This document shows positions 23,353 to 34,278 of a stretch of DNA of 64,000 nucleotides, piece by piece. Where the stretch lies: NCBI RefSeq assembly GCF_042186555.1, contig NC_133335.1:175547419-175611418 (forward strand), given 5' to 3'. This DNA is from Aquarana catesbeiana. Taxonomy: Eukaryota; Chordata; Amphibia; Anura; Ranidae. The translations under genes and the position numbers were made by a program. The notes beneath the pieces were generated by a model. The model saw only the letters and a program-made list of their open reading frames with translations, was not told where the DNA came from and made no database searches. Numbering within the stretch: the stretch's first letter is position 1; the number at the start of each line of letters is the position of its first letter.

Positions 23353-26300
23353 TTAAGGATTCTGCTCCCTGTATGTAATATAGGGAGTCCAGATTTCCCG
23401 ATACCTGTCTTCTTGCTCTCTCAGCGTCATGGTAAGATTTTCCATTTGTTGGATCTCTGCTATTCTGCTAATCCATTGTATTTTGGTCGGAGCTACTGTA
23501 CTTTTCCAGAGTGCCGGGATACAAGCTTTTGCTGCTGTAAGCAGGTGCCTTAAGAGAGATTTGTTATATTTATCAATAGGTAACGGAATATCATGCAGCA
23601 AAAAAGCTGCAGGGTTTTCACCAAGAGACACACCTGTAATTTCTTTAACTGTTTCAGAGACCATTTTCCAAAATTCTTTCAGTCCACTACATTCCCAGAA
23701 TATGTGTAACATGGTGCCCTCCGCACCCTGGCAGCGCCAACATAAATTGAATATTTGTGGAAATATCCGATTCAGTACTTCCGGGGTTCTATACCACCTG
23801 GTCAAGATTTTATACCCCCCTTCTTGATATCTGGTTGCCATTGACGCCTTGTGCGTAAACATAAAGATCTTATTTTTCTGTGTCTCGGAGAACCTAACCC
23901 CGAGGTCCCTCTCCCATGCTTGTATAAAAGCCAACTCTTGTGGGGCTTCTAACTCCGTCAACAATGCATACATAAAAGAGAGTGAATGTCTCAATGTTTC
24001 ACCTTTTAGGCATATCTGTTCAAACCTAGATGGATTACGTACCATTGGCACTCGTTGCTTAATTAATCGAAGGAAGGCATTAAGCTGTATTTGCCTAAAT
24101 GGATCTAGGTCAGATGAGAACACCCGTTCAATCTCCCCCTTAGTCATCACATGATTGTCAATTGAAAAATGTATGATCCTGCTAATGCCTCTTCTCCTCA
24201 AATCCCTGAAACCTTGGTCTATAAGACCTGGCTTAAAAGCCGATGTGCCCAGGATTGGTATCATGGGACTTGGATGAGTCGACATCTTAGTTTTCTTAAA
24301 TATCTTTTTGATGGATTGGAGTGTAGCACCCACAATGGGGTGTCTTCTCGCCGCCTGTGGTATCTCTACCTCCCAAAGCCATGCTAATCCCTCCAGGGGT
24401 ATATCGATCGTTGCTTGCTCCATATGTATCCAAGGCTTTTCCTTATGTAGTACACACCAATCCGCTACCCGTGCTAGATGTGATGCTTCATAATAACCCA
24501 CCGGGTCCGGAAATCCCACCCCTCCTCTCTCCTTTGGTAATGACAGAATATCTCTACGTAGTCTCGCTGTTTTGCCCGCCCATATGAACCTCACAAATCT
24601 TGATCTCAGGTCTCTCAGAAACCCTGAGGGGAGCTTTATAGGTAGGGTCTGGAATAAGTATAACAATCTCGGCATTACATTCATTTTGATGATGTTAATC
24701 CTACCAAACCACGTGAAGACTTCTTTGTCCCACCGCTGAAAATCCAGTTTAATCTGTCGTACCAATGGGGCAAAGTTGAGTTCAAACACTCTTTTAAGCT
24801 TATTCGGTATTTTAGTCCCTAGATAGCATATATGTGAATTCGTCCATCTAAAAGCAAAGTGATCCGAAAGCTGATGTTGTAACGCAGTATTCACTTCCAC
24901 ACCCATCGCTTCAGACTTACTATAGTTGACCTTGAAATTGGATACCCCTCCATATATGCGTAACTCCGATAATAAAGATGGTAGGGATACAACTGGAGAG
25001 GTTATGAAGAATAGCAAGTCATCCGCATATGCGGCCAATTTATGTTCTTCCCCTTTTATTGAAATGCCCCTAATATCTGGGTTGGCCCGTATTGTTCTCA
25101 AAAAGGGTTCAAGTGTGAGGATAAATATGATAGGAGAGAGTGGACATCCCTGCCGCGTTCCATTATTTATAGCGAATGATTCAGACATTGTATCAATAAT
25201 CTTCACCCTTGCTTTAGGATATGAGTACAGACTAGAAATCCAGTTCTGCATCCCGCTTTTCAATCCTATATGCTGTAATGTGGCTCTCAGGAATGTCCAG
25301 TCTACCCTATCAAATGCTTTTTCTGCATCAGTAGATATAAGCACTAGGGGTTTTTGATAATATTGAGATATGTATATGGCATTTAGAACCCTTTGCGTGT
25401 TTTCTTTACCCTCTCTATTAGGGGTAAACCCTACTTGATCCTGATGCACTAGAGCGGGGATGTATGTCACTAATCTATTAGCGAGTATTTTTGTAAAGAT
25501 CTTGAGGTCTACATTTAGCAATGAGATTGGACGATAGCTAGCACATAGGGCAGGGTCCTTTCCCTCCTTCGGAATTACTGTTATGTGGGCCATTAATGTT
25601 TCCATGGGCATCGTTTGCCCATCACGTATTGAGTTAAAAGCAGCTAGAAATTGAGGTGCCAGTTTTTCCGAGAAGGTCTTATAATACAGCAAGGTGTACC
25701 CATCAGGACCTGGGGCCTTACCTGGCTTCAGCGATTTCAGGGCTTCTGAAAATTCTTCTATTGTAATTGGGCCATCTATGTCTCCTGCTCCTTCTTCAGG
25801 TATCTTAGGCATTCCTGAAGCCAATATGTATTCTTTTGCCGACTCCCATCTATCAGATGTTCTTGAAGTAGGCATTTGGCCCTCTATCTGATATAGGTTG
25901 GCATAATAATCCCTAAATGCCTTCGCAATTGCCTGTGAGGAGCTGACTAACGTATCTCCCTGGGTTTTAATACGCTCAATATGATTCCGAGCTCTTGTCT
26001 CTCTGAGCGCATTTGCTAGCACCCTGCTAGGCTTATTTCCGTATTCATAGTATACACGTCTACACCGGGCCAGCTTATCTATATGCTTTATCTATTAATA
26101 ATAGATTTAATTCATCTCGTAAACCCGAAAGTTTCTCCTCCGTCTGTTGTGCATGAGATTTCTTGTGCGCTTGTTCGAGTATACGGATTTCTCCAAGCAG
26201 GGTGTCCAGCTTAGCGCCGAGAGAGCGTTTCCTATGAGCTCCTAAAGATATGAGGATTCCCCTAATGTAACATTTATGCGCCTCCCATCTGCAAAATGGG

Positions 26301-27145
26301 GTTGTTTCCCCTGATTTATTGTTTATACAGAAGGATTCCACTTCCTGAGCTATCTGATTCTCATACTCTGGTTCCTTCAGGAGTGTCTCATTCATCTTCC
26401 AGTTCCATTCCCGGGGGCTTATATCACCCCATTCTAAAACACAATTGGTTGGTGCGTGGTCCGACAATGTGAATGAGCCTATGGAAGCCTCCAATATACA
26501 CGACAGTGCATTCTGCGATAGAAAAACATAGTCAATTCTAGTATATGTCTTGTGTTTAGCTGAAAAAAAAGTATAATCTCTGTCGTGTGCATGGAGGCTC
26601 CTCCAAGTGTCCATTAATTGCAAATCTTGTAGCAATCTCTTTGCTCTGCGCAGTTTTATATAAGATAAATGAGACACTCCCTTTGAGACATCCAGAGCCG
26701 GATCCAATGCCATGTTTAGATCCCCTCCCACCATCAGGATCCCTTCTTTATTTTGATGTACCAAATTCAGATACGTCTCAAGAGCTGAGACTTGATCCTC
26801 ATTTGGTAGATACAGGTTTACTAACGTAACCTTTTGTTCACATAGAAATCCTTTTACAATAAGAAGACGACCTGCCTCGTCCGTAATTATCTTTGATTCT
26901 TTCCATGGTATCTGATTTGAAATCAAAATTGAAACCCCATTCGCCTTTGCGGTCTGGGAGGCACCATGGTACACTGTAGGAAACCTGCGGTTCCCCAATT
27001 TTGGAGTTTTATCATTTCTAAAATGTGTCTCTTGTAAGAAAATGATTTGGGATTTCATCCTCCTCAGTTCAGTTAACAATCTGGTGCATTTCTCTGGACT
27101 ATTTAGCCCCTTCACATTATAGGAGGTCAGAGTTATCCTAGTCAT
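23353..27145 (-). pseudogene. L1 ORF2: APE endonuclease and reverse transcriptase, one frameshift
   Basis: The protein would nick target DNA and copy L1 RNA. The ATG at 27,143-27,145 precedes TSYNVKGLN, so I take it over the upstream TTG. APE motifs include FLQETH, GGDLNMALDP, RIDYVFLS and an intact Ser-Asp-His (26,456-26,464). The RT has TDAEKAFDRVDW, NGTRQGCPLSP and a YADD box (25,018-25,029). A CX2CX8HX4C knuckle lies at about 23,689-23,742. A one-base insertion with nearby substitutions at about 26,075-26,085 splits the frame between APE and RT; copy 3 reads through this point. Combined length is about 1,260 codons, normal for L1. Confidence 0.88.
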
Positions 27146-29482
27146 TTTACCCCTTAATTCTAGCAAGTCACCAGTGTAAGGGGAATACGGGGGACGGTAC
27201 AATAAGGCAACCCTACCCCAAAAAAAAAAAAAAAAAGCTGTTTCTCAGGATCTGGCAAGTTGTCCAAGCCCCTGAGTAATTTATAATCTAAGCTATAGCT
27301 GGCTTTATGCAACTGCAAGGCTGCCTGCTATTTGCTTAGTAAAAGAAATTAAAAAGTTAAACGCCTCCGACTTCCCTCCACTTGGAGGAGAGGCGTATAA
27401 ATTTGGGGAGAGTGAATAAGCCCGGCAGAGATCAGAGCAGTAGTATCTATCCACATGCACCCTATATCTGCTTGCAACCCCGTGTAAATATCACATTCCT
27501 TCACTTATCCATTTAGGCCCCTTGCCGGTTGGCCCCCTTACCCATTGTTTGCTCATAACCAACAGACGGATTCCATCATCCCCCCATTATATATTCATAC
27601 TTTACTGAAAATCCTATCACACATTTTTTCCTTTCTTTTTCCTCTCTTCTTCCCCCCCTCTTCTTTTCCCCTCCCCTTCATCTCCCAATAATACATATTA
27701 GGGTGATTTCCCAGGCCCACAAGGAAAAAACAAAAAAAAAACAAAAAAAACAAAAAACAAAAAAAAAACAAAAAAACAAAAAACAAAACCAAAAGCAGGA
27801 ACCAAAGATACCCCATCCGACCTCTATTATTAGACATTGGCGAGACGGCAAGTATTCAAACTATCTAAACCCCTACTTCTTCCAGTTCATACAGGTTTTC
27901 TTAAATGTGGGATTTTCTTCCCAAACCAGGATATTAAAACATACTATTCTACCAATGAGGGAGCAAGTGTACTGAATACCTTCCTAGGAGGATACCCCCT
28001 CCCCCCTATTTTACCCCTTGACCCCAGTGGCGGTGCATCAAGTGCTATACTCTCGTATTCTACCCATCGTGGAACTAACTCACAGCAAACATAAAAAAAA
28101 AAAAAAAAAAAAGACAAAAAGCCACACAAAACAAGAAAAAACACTACTCTCTATCGTGTGCAACCACTACCTTATATAAGACGTCCGTCACTGCTCACAT
28201 ATTCCTATGCTGACAGACGTAGCAAAAGTTCTTGCTTATCAATCGTGAATTGTGATATATGATATGTGATATGTGTTATTTATTATTAGTCTTCTACTCC
28301 ATTCGGGCTACCATTACCGAGACTACAACCAACCAATACATAAACCCCTCCCCCACCCCTCCCATTCTTACATTCCCCTCCTACCAGTACCTTCTAAGTT
28401 CTACATGTACCCCTCCCCCATCTTCCCCCTCCGAGGCTACACCCTGGTTCTCTGTTGCCCATCCTATCGCAAAGAACCCATTAAATTTCTACTCCCCTTC
28501 AAGGAGGGGAGAAGAAAAAAAAAAAAAAAAAAATCTTCCCCTTCTCCTCCCTCCCTCCCTCCTCTCCCCCCCCTCTCCTCCTCCTCTCTCCTCCCCTCCC
28601 TTTTCACCCTAAAACAAAAACGTACCCCCCACCCCCACATAAGTTCATATAGTTCATAAGTTCATAAGTTCAAAAGTTCATATAACTCATAAGTATATAC
28701 GTAGATAAATCCCCATACATGATTTTATCAACCAAACTATGACCCTCTCACAAATTTCCATAAACCTCTGGTAAACCAATGAAGGGGAAGGGAGGAGGGG
28801 GAGAAAAAGAGGGAAAAAAAAAAAAAAAAAGGGACTCCCCTCGCCATACTGAAAAAGATATGTGAGTGGGGGATGTGGGAGGGAGAAAAAAAAAATAAAT
28901 AAAAAAATCTTCCCCTTCTCCTCCCTCCCTCCCTCCTCTCCCCCCCCTCTCCTCCTCCTCTCTCCTCCCCTCCCTTTTCACCCTAAAACAAAAACGTACC
29001 CCCCACCCCCACAAAAGTTCATATAGTTCATAAGTTCATAAGTTCAAAAGTTCATATAACTCATAAGTATATACGTAGATAAATCCCCATACATGATTTT
29101 ATCAACCACACTATGACCCTCTCACAAATTTCCATAAACCTCTGGTAAACCAATGAAGGGGAAGGGAGGAGGGGGAGAAAAAGAGGGAAAAAAAAAAAAA
29201 AAAAAAAAAAAAAAGGGACTCCCCTCGCCATACTGAAAAAGATATGTGAGTGGGGGATGTGGGAGGGAGAAAAAAAAAAAAAAAAGGGGGGGGGAATCCC
29301 CATTCCATGTATACAGAGCATACTTCCTACACCATACGTCGACCCTCCCCCACCCTCCTCCCAAAAAAAAAAAAAAAAATCAAGAACAAAAATGTTTTCC
29401 CTTCGTGGGATCATCTAATTCTCTATCTGTTCATTTCTTATTCCTGTGGTGGGTTGCGACCCCATGTATGCTGCGTTTTCCC
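27146..29482 (-). other. L1 inter-ORF region, long and low-complexity (copy 2)
   Basis: It holds no coding sequence I can support. It contains A runs and A/C tracts (27,723-27,787, 28,090-28,112), polypyrimidine blocks and a tandem duplication with a period of about 374 bp (28,533-28,906 and 28,907-29,280). Each duplicate has a CTCCCTCC-rich block, repeated GTTCATAAGTTCATAAG, and a GGGACTCCCCTCGCC motif. A small hairpin, CCTCC-ACTT-GGAGG within CGCCTC...GAGGCG, lies at about 27,363-27,395. An inter-ORF gap of 2.3 kb is long for an L1. Confidence 0.6.
28533..29280 (+). repeat. Tandem duplication of about 374 bp inside L1 copy 2
   Basis: The two units align from the ATCTTCCCC start through the GGGAGGGAGAAAA end. 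They differ mainly in A-run lengths. The purine/pyrimidine asymmetry (CTCC-rich on one side, GGGAGGAGGGGG on the other) could form triplex DNA. Confidence 0.7.
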
Positions 29483-30624
29483 TTAATCCCGTCTGTTTCT
29501 CTCCCGCTGCCATTGCAGCTGTTGGATGGGTTGCTCTATTAGTGTTGGTAATTCTGTCCAATTAGGGACCTCAATGGCCTCTACACCCAAAAAATGAAAA
29601 AGGTCTGGAAGTTGTGCAGGGTCTCTTAAATTGAAGCTTCGCCCCCCTTTTTTAACTATTACTGCAAGTGGGTAACCCCATCTATATGTGGCACCTTTAC
29701 AGAGTAGATAGTCCAGAAGGGGCTTTAAAATGCGCCTCCTGATTTTGGTTTGTCTACACAGGTCTGGATATATTTGTATTTCAGCCCCCTCATACTTCAC
29801 TGTTCCCTCTTGCCATGCAGCTCTGAGTATGTTCTCTTTTATCCTGAAAAAGTGTACTCTACACAGGACATCCCGTGGATTAGTCTGTGCCGGGTTACGA
29901 GTCGTGGGAACTTTATGTACGCGATCAAGCTCAATAGGAGTATTCGGGGGGTTCTTCAACACTTGATTTAAAATGGCCATCACTGTATCTCTTAGAGCGG
30001 GTCCCTCGATATCCTCCGGGACCCCCTTAATCCGAATATTATTCCTCCTACTTCTATTTTCTGATTCCTCAGACTGCAGTTGTAGCATAACCAATCGCTG
30101 GTGTTGCTTTTGCAATTTTTCTTCAATCATCTCTAACCGTGTATCTGATGTGCCTTGCAGCTTTTCAAGATTGTGCACTCTGTCATCTACGCCACTACTT
30201 TGGCACGCACCTCCTCCATCTCCTCCCTTAGTGCCCCCGTTATACTGACCAGGAGTTTTTGGATGTCATCTTTAGTAGGGAGAGCTTGAATAAGCTGTCT
30301 AATGTCCGGCTCTATCCCCTGCTCCTGTGTCTGTGTATTATATGCAGTATACGAGCATACCTGAACCTCTTCATTTATAGCTGTATGAGTTGCTGACGAG
30401 GGCTCCACATCAACTGCTCCCATCGGTGTAGACGATCCACCCCTCTGTAGCAAAGCAGCAGCTGGTGCCTGTAGTGATACCTCCGACAACGGCTCTTTTG
30501 TCAGAGCCATACTGACACTGGCGTCCGCTGGCTGTTCCAGATCTCTCTTCACCGTCAGGTAGCGGGTAATGTACGAGTGTTTGGGAGTGTACGGCACTCC
30601 TGCACTCCTACCCCGCCTCGACAT
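29483..30624 (-). pseudogene. L1 ORF1 RNA-binding protein, one frameshift (copy 2)
   Basis: It starts at ATG 30,622-30,624 (MSRRGRSAG). The first frame ends at TAG 30,187-30,189. The second frame picks up at once (Val-Asp-Asp-Arg-Val-His) and runs to 29,483, giving a short coiled coil, an ENRSRRNNIRIKGVPE-type entry to the RRM, and the C-terminal domain. This matches the L1 ORF1 (Transposase_22-type) family in order and size (about 380 residues). The shift is shared with the copies at 0.5 kb and 60.5 kb. Confidence 0.82.
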
Positions 30625-30748
30625 GTACTGGGTCTGGTGACTGATAGCCGGTCTGCTGGAGGGTGCGCTGTGATACCGCTATGCTCCGGTCTACATCGCT
30701 CTCACGCTGCCATGCTTAGACCACTCCCCCCAGAACACGGAAGTGAAT
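30625..30748 (-). promoter_or_regulatory. L1 5' UTR, short (copy 2)
   Basis: About 125 bp lie between the conserved 5' terminus (CACTTCCGTGTTC at its start) and the ORF1 ATG. There is no TATA box. ACTTCCG resembles an ETS-type site, which would suit an internal LINE promoter, but this is inference from a short motif. Confidence 0.4.
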
Positions 30749-30910
30749 TTTTTTTTATTTTTTTTTACAAATTTTTTTTTCAAAAATTTTTTTTCAAAAA
30801 TATTTTTTTTAAATGATTTTTTTTTCAAAATTTTTTTTTTTCAAAAATTTTTTTTTTCAAAATTTAAAAAAAAAAATTATTATTTTTTTTTTTAATATTT
30901 TTTTTCAAAA
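30749..30910 (+). repeat. T-rich spacer between L1 copy 2 and A4
   Basis: Right-hand part of a B-to-A spacer. It repeats the ACAAAT...TTTAAATGATTTT segment found on the other side of the L1. Confidence 0.8.
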
Positions 30911-31599
30911 ATGATTTTGGCGGGCCATCCACATTGCTATTTTCTAGCGGCCCAGCTGCAACATCTGAGATCAGGTAATGGTCCTATGGGTAATAATAAT
31001 CTAGGTATAATGATTACAGGTGCACCCCACAGACGGGTTTTGGAGGTGCTGGAGGCAAACTCGTTTGTATATAGGACTCCTACAGTTAAACTAATGCTAA
31101 AACTTTGGAATAGTATTAAGGGCCTGAAGGGTATCGAGGGGGTAGCGAGAGGTATGCCTCTTTGGGATAACAAAAATCTCCAAGAAATGACATTGATAGG
31201 AAAAATCAAGGCATGGGAGGTAAAGGGGTTAATTAAATTCAAGCAATTATATAATGACAACATGTTGAAATCCTTTGCCTCCTAAAGGAGGAATTTGGTA
31301 TCCCGAAACAGTCATATTTTAGCTACATTCAAATTAGGCATGCACTCCAGGCCCAGTTTGGGGAACAAGGCCCGAGCTGGAGCCAATCACCCATCCCTCA
31401 AAAAATAGAGAGCTTGGAGGGTTCAAGAGGATTAATAGCTGAACTCTACCAATATATCTGTAAAAATAGTAGGGAAGGGCCAGACAAACTTAGGTGTAGA
31501 GGGAAGTGGAAAAGAGACCTGGGGCCTATGTCGGATGCCCAGTGGAGGGAGATATTGAAGGGGGGCAGCAAGTTTCGGTATCACCTGCTCAGAAGTTTT
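30911..31599 (+). mobile_element. Module A4, truncated at its 3' side
   Basis: It starts like other A copies but stops at CAGAAGTTTT. The normal continuation (CGCACTTAATG) is replaced by a T-rich ACAAAATTTT array. The zinc knuckle and 3' UTR are lost. The break falls in a TTTT shared by both sides, as expected of a microhomology deletion between A and its downstream spacer. Confidence 0.8.
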
Positions 31600-31913
31600 T
31601 TTACAAAATTTTTTTTTTTACAAAAATTTATTTTTTTTACAAAAATTTTTTTTTTTTCAAAAATTATTTTTCTATTAAATTTTACTTTTTTCAAAAATAT
31701 TTTTTTTTCAAAATATTTCTTTTTTTTAACAAAATTTTTTTTTTCAAAAATTATTTTTTTTCAAAAATTATTTTTTTTCAAAAATTATTATTTTTTTTCT
31801 TTCAAAAATTATTTTTTTTTTTTTTCAAAAATTATTATTTTTTTAAAAAATTATTTTTTTTACAAAAATTATTTTTTTTTCAAAAATTATTTTTTTTAAA
31901 TGATTTTTTTAAA
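31600..31913 (+). repeat. T-rich spacer A4 to C5
   Basis: Corresponds to the right part of 2672-3092 (from the ACAAAAAT units onward), with TTTCTATTAAATTTTAC in place of the usual landmark. Confidence 0.75.
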
Positions 31914-32535
31914 AGGTGCTTAGATTTGCAATTTTTTGAATATATCCTATATTTTTGTGTTGGCTTGGGGAGTTTTCAAGCCAGTATCAAGTAACCATTG
32001 TGAAAAGTCTGTAACAGACACTTCCACCTTTCCTGTTGTGTCCAGAATGATAGGAGAAAGGGGTAAACGGTTTCAATAACCCCTTTTTCCTCATGGGAGA
32101 GTGGCAGGATGGGCAGTTTCAAGTTCCCCCCTTTGGGGGCCAGCTAAGGCTCTCAGGTGGACATCTGGTGCTCACATGGCCTAGGTGAATAGTACATGTG
32201 ACTTTCCCGGGCTTTGGGGGTACTAGCGATGAAAGCTGGATAAATCTGGTCAGATCCAGTGAAATATAGGGCTATATAAACGGGGTTCCGTCCAGTCAGG
32301 CTCATTCGGAGCTGTGGTGTTCCCCCCCCTCCCAAAGTTTTTTTTTTTCAGTCGCGGCTGTAATTATGTGGTGGTGTCACCTTTGTAAAAAAAAAAAAAA
32401 TTAATACAAAGGGGGACAAATCTGTTTTTGAAGTTATCTAATATTAATTTATGATGTGGATAATTTTGGTTTCTGATAATATTTATGCAGCCTGAGCCGT
32501 AGTGGCTAGGTTGTTTTAAGTTGATTGAGTTTTTC
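31914..32535 (+). repeat. Module C5
   Basis: A single C copy (ATTTGCAA at 31,924; TATA box near 32,274). It is closer to C1 and to the copy at 63.1 kb than to C2-C4, by its GGGGGCCAGC segment and AAAAGGTGC left edge. Confidence 0.55.
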
Positions 32536-32774
32536 AAAAATGATTTTTTTTTTCAAAAATGATTTTTTTTTTTCAAAATTTTTTTTTTTTTCAAAAATGT
32601 TTTTTTTTAAATGATTTTATTTTTTCAAAAATTATTTTTTATTTTTTTTAATATTTTTTTTCAATTTTTTTTTTCAAAAATTATTTTTTCTTCAAATTTT
32701 TAATTTTTTCAAAAATTATTTTTTTTCAAAAATTATTTTTTTAAATTTTTTTTTAATATTTTTTTTCAAAAATT
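32536..32774 (+). repeat. T-rich spacer left of the Penelope-like element
   Basis: Ends in TTTTTTCAAAAATT (32,761-32,774), the left copy of a 14-bp target duplication. Confidence 0.8.
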
Positions 32775-32911
32775 CAAAAAAAGTAAAGATGGCTAGATGG
32801 TACCAGAGGATACAGCACCTCATCCCCTAAATAATCAAACGTTAAATGGATTATTTAGGGGATGAGGTGCTGTATCCTCTGGTACCATCTAGCCATCTTT
32901 ACTTTTTTTGA
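32774..32911. repeat. Perfect palindrome, 63-bp arms, at the PLE 5' end
   Basis: Arms 32,774-32,836 and 32,849-32,911 are exact reverse complements around a 12-base loop (AAACGTTAAATG). The outermost T-A pair may belong to the target duplication. PLEs are known for inverted or rearranged 5' extensions, so I read this as a snap-back or inverted copy of the element's own 5' terminus. Confidence 0.9.
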
Positions 32912-33180
32912 GCAATACAAGCTTTAATGCTTATGTCCTTTTGGCTAGTCTTGGTCCCTGATATGTTGATTTGAATATCCCCATATATATTATATATACT
33001 TGTCCAATACAACTATATATCCTTCTATCTCCGTTTATTCCCAACAAATCCACTATCCTTCCTTAGTTATATGCCATCTTGACAAATTATATCTTTTCTT
33101 ATCTTCATCTTACTGTGACTGTGATAATCATTGGAACACATATTAATCCGTGTATATCTTTTGTGTTATCATAGGACTGG

Positions 33181-33197
33181 TTTCTTTCTCTTTTCAG
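33181..33197 (+). promoter_or_regulatory. Possible 3' splice site just before PLE ORF1
   Basis: TTTCTTTCTCTTTTCAG is a strong polypyrimidine tract plus AG, 17 bases before the ORF1 ATG. Introns are documented in some Penelope-like elements. No matching donor was identified, so this is tentative. Confidence 0.35.
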
Positions 33198-33213
33198 GAC
33201 CCCGGGTGGAGCC

Positions 33214-34278
33214 ATGGCGGATTTCTGTGGAGAAGCCTGGGAGGGTCTCATGACCCGCATCCAGGCATCCCAAAATGCTTCTACCATAACCGATGCTGAG
33301 CTGGATAGGGCATTTATCAGACTACAACGTCTCTTGGAAAAAAAAGTCAGAATTTACTGGCATAAAACCTACTTTGAAAAATATGCGGAACACAAAATAA
33401 TACCTTGGGGATTAAGAATACAACTTTTCCCCAATATCAAAAAAATCAACGACACATTAAAAACCTCTTGGGAAAGCAATCTTATATCATGCTCTCTCAA
33501 CATGCTCTCCATGTTGTGCCACGAATATACCACCGAGTTGGCACAACTTGATGTTGCAATCAATCGATGGTACACAGATCATGCTCTTGGTCTTTCCTCC
33601 CCCAGGTATAGCAAGCGGGATAAAACCCTGCGCGCACACCTGGAGGAATATACACTTACGACTATTAATGACAAAGAAAGCAAATTCTTAAGAGACTTAG
33701 CAGCCCATGAAAATGGATATGCCTACAATTGGGATAATGCCAAGGAAATCAAAGTTAGAAACAAACCCTTTTCCACTAATATACCTACTTCGAATAACCA
33801 TGCCTCTAACAATTTATCTGCTTCTTTTTCATCCAGTACCTCCACTGTTTACCAAGATTTGACACAGGAACAATTAGCAAAAAGAAGAAAAGGCGATCTT
33901 TCGGCCATATCCTCGGAGTCACTCCACCGCACACTAGGACCCACTCCTCTACCACATCCACCTACAGGTCATTCAAAGACCGCTCACGTATCCACTCCCT
34001 TCACTAAAGCACAACCCAAGTCATCAGCGATTCCCAAATCATCCTCTATCAAGACACCTGCAGGCATAATGGCACCACCGCACCCTCAAACGCACACCAC
34101 CTCCCGAAGGGTAAGTGAACCCACTATCACCTCCATGTTTCCAGCCAGCTCTGCTACAGCAGACCCTAAACTTGCACCTATTTTTTTAGGGCAGGGCCAG
34201 GAGTCTCTCCCAAGCCCATCCCCCGATTTACACCCACAAATGCCAATGATCCAGCAAGACCAACCACCCCTGATGTAA
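33214..34278 (+). CDS. PLE ORF1 protein (354 aa)
   Basis: The ATG sits in a good Kozak context (GAGCCATGG). The first 170 or so residues are charged and probably helical (LQRLLEKKVRIYWHKTYFEKY, then IPWGLRIQLFPN). Residues from about 180 on are Ser/Thr/Pro/His-rich and look disordered, with a basic KRRKG near residue 226. I recognise it as the upstream ORF of vertebrate PLEs by position and by the IPxGLRI segment; its role is not established, and nucleic-acid binding would be a guess. It ends at TAA 34,276-34,278, inside the ORF2 frame. Confidence 0.75.
   Translation: MADFCGEAWEGLMTRIQASQNASTITDAELDRAFIRLQRLLEKKVRIYWHKTYFEKYAEHKIIPWGLRIQLFPNIKKINDTLKTSWESNLISCSLNMLSMLCHEYTTELAQLDVAINRWYTDHALGLSSPRYSKRDKTLRAHLEEYTLTTINDKESKFLRDLAAHENGYAYNWDNAKEIKVRNKPFSTNIPTSNNHASNNLSASFSSSTSTVYQDLTQEQLAKRRKGDLSAISSESLHRTLGPTPLPHPPTGHSKTAHVSTPFTKAQPKSSAIPKSSSIKTPAGIMAPPHPQTHTTSRRVSEPTITSMFPASSATADPKLAPIFLGQGQESLPSPSPDLHPQMPMIQQDQPPLM

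Larger units (their letters stand above)
22898..30748 (-). mobile_element. Full-length L1-clade LINE, copy 2
   Basis: On the minus strand it reads: 5' UTR of about 125 bp, ORF1 (30,624-29,483), an unusually long 2.3-kb inter-ORF region, ORF2 (27,145-23,353), 3' UTR, AATAAA (22,919-22,924) and a poly(A) tail. It lies inside a B-to-A satellite spacer. Its junctions are the same as in the copy at 53.27-61.09 kb, showing duplication of one insertion. Both ORFs are frameshifted, so this copy is not intact as read. Confidence 0.88.

Noticed and set aside
23429..25891. Several + strand open frames of 60-143 codons opposite L1 ORF2
   Set aside because: They are antisense shadows of the ORF2 coding frame with no independent motif.
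27385..27400. TATA-like GCGTATAAATTT on the + strand in the L1 inter-ORF region as a promoter
   Set aside because: No initiator context or downstream ORF in that direction; the region is A/T-rich and the match is likely chance.
951..30624. Exact 30-kb tandem periodicity suggested by L1 spacing of about 29.7 and 30.3 kb
   Set aside because: The two intervals contain different things (four C plus five B in one; one C, a 12-kb PLE and three B in the other), so the similar lengths are largely accidental.
32912..33200. A 5' hammerhead ribozyme in the PLE leader
   Set aside because: There is a CTGATATG-like string but no CUGANGA plus GAAA pair in usable spacing.
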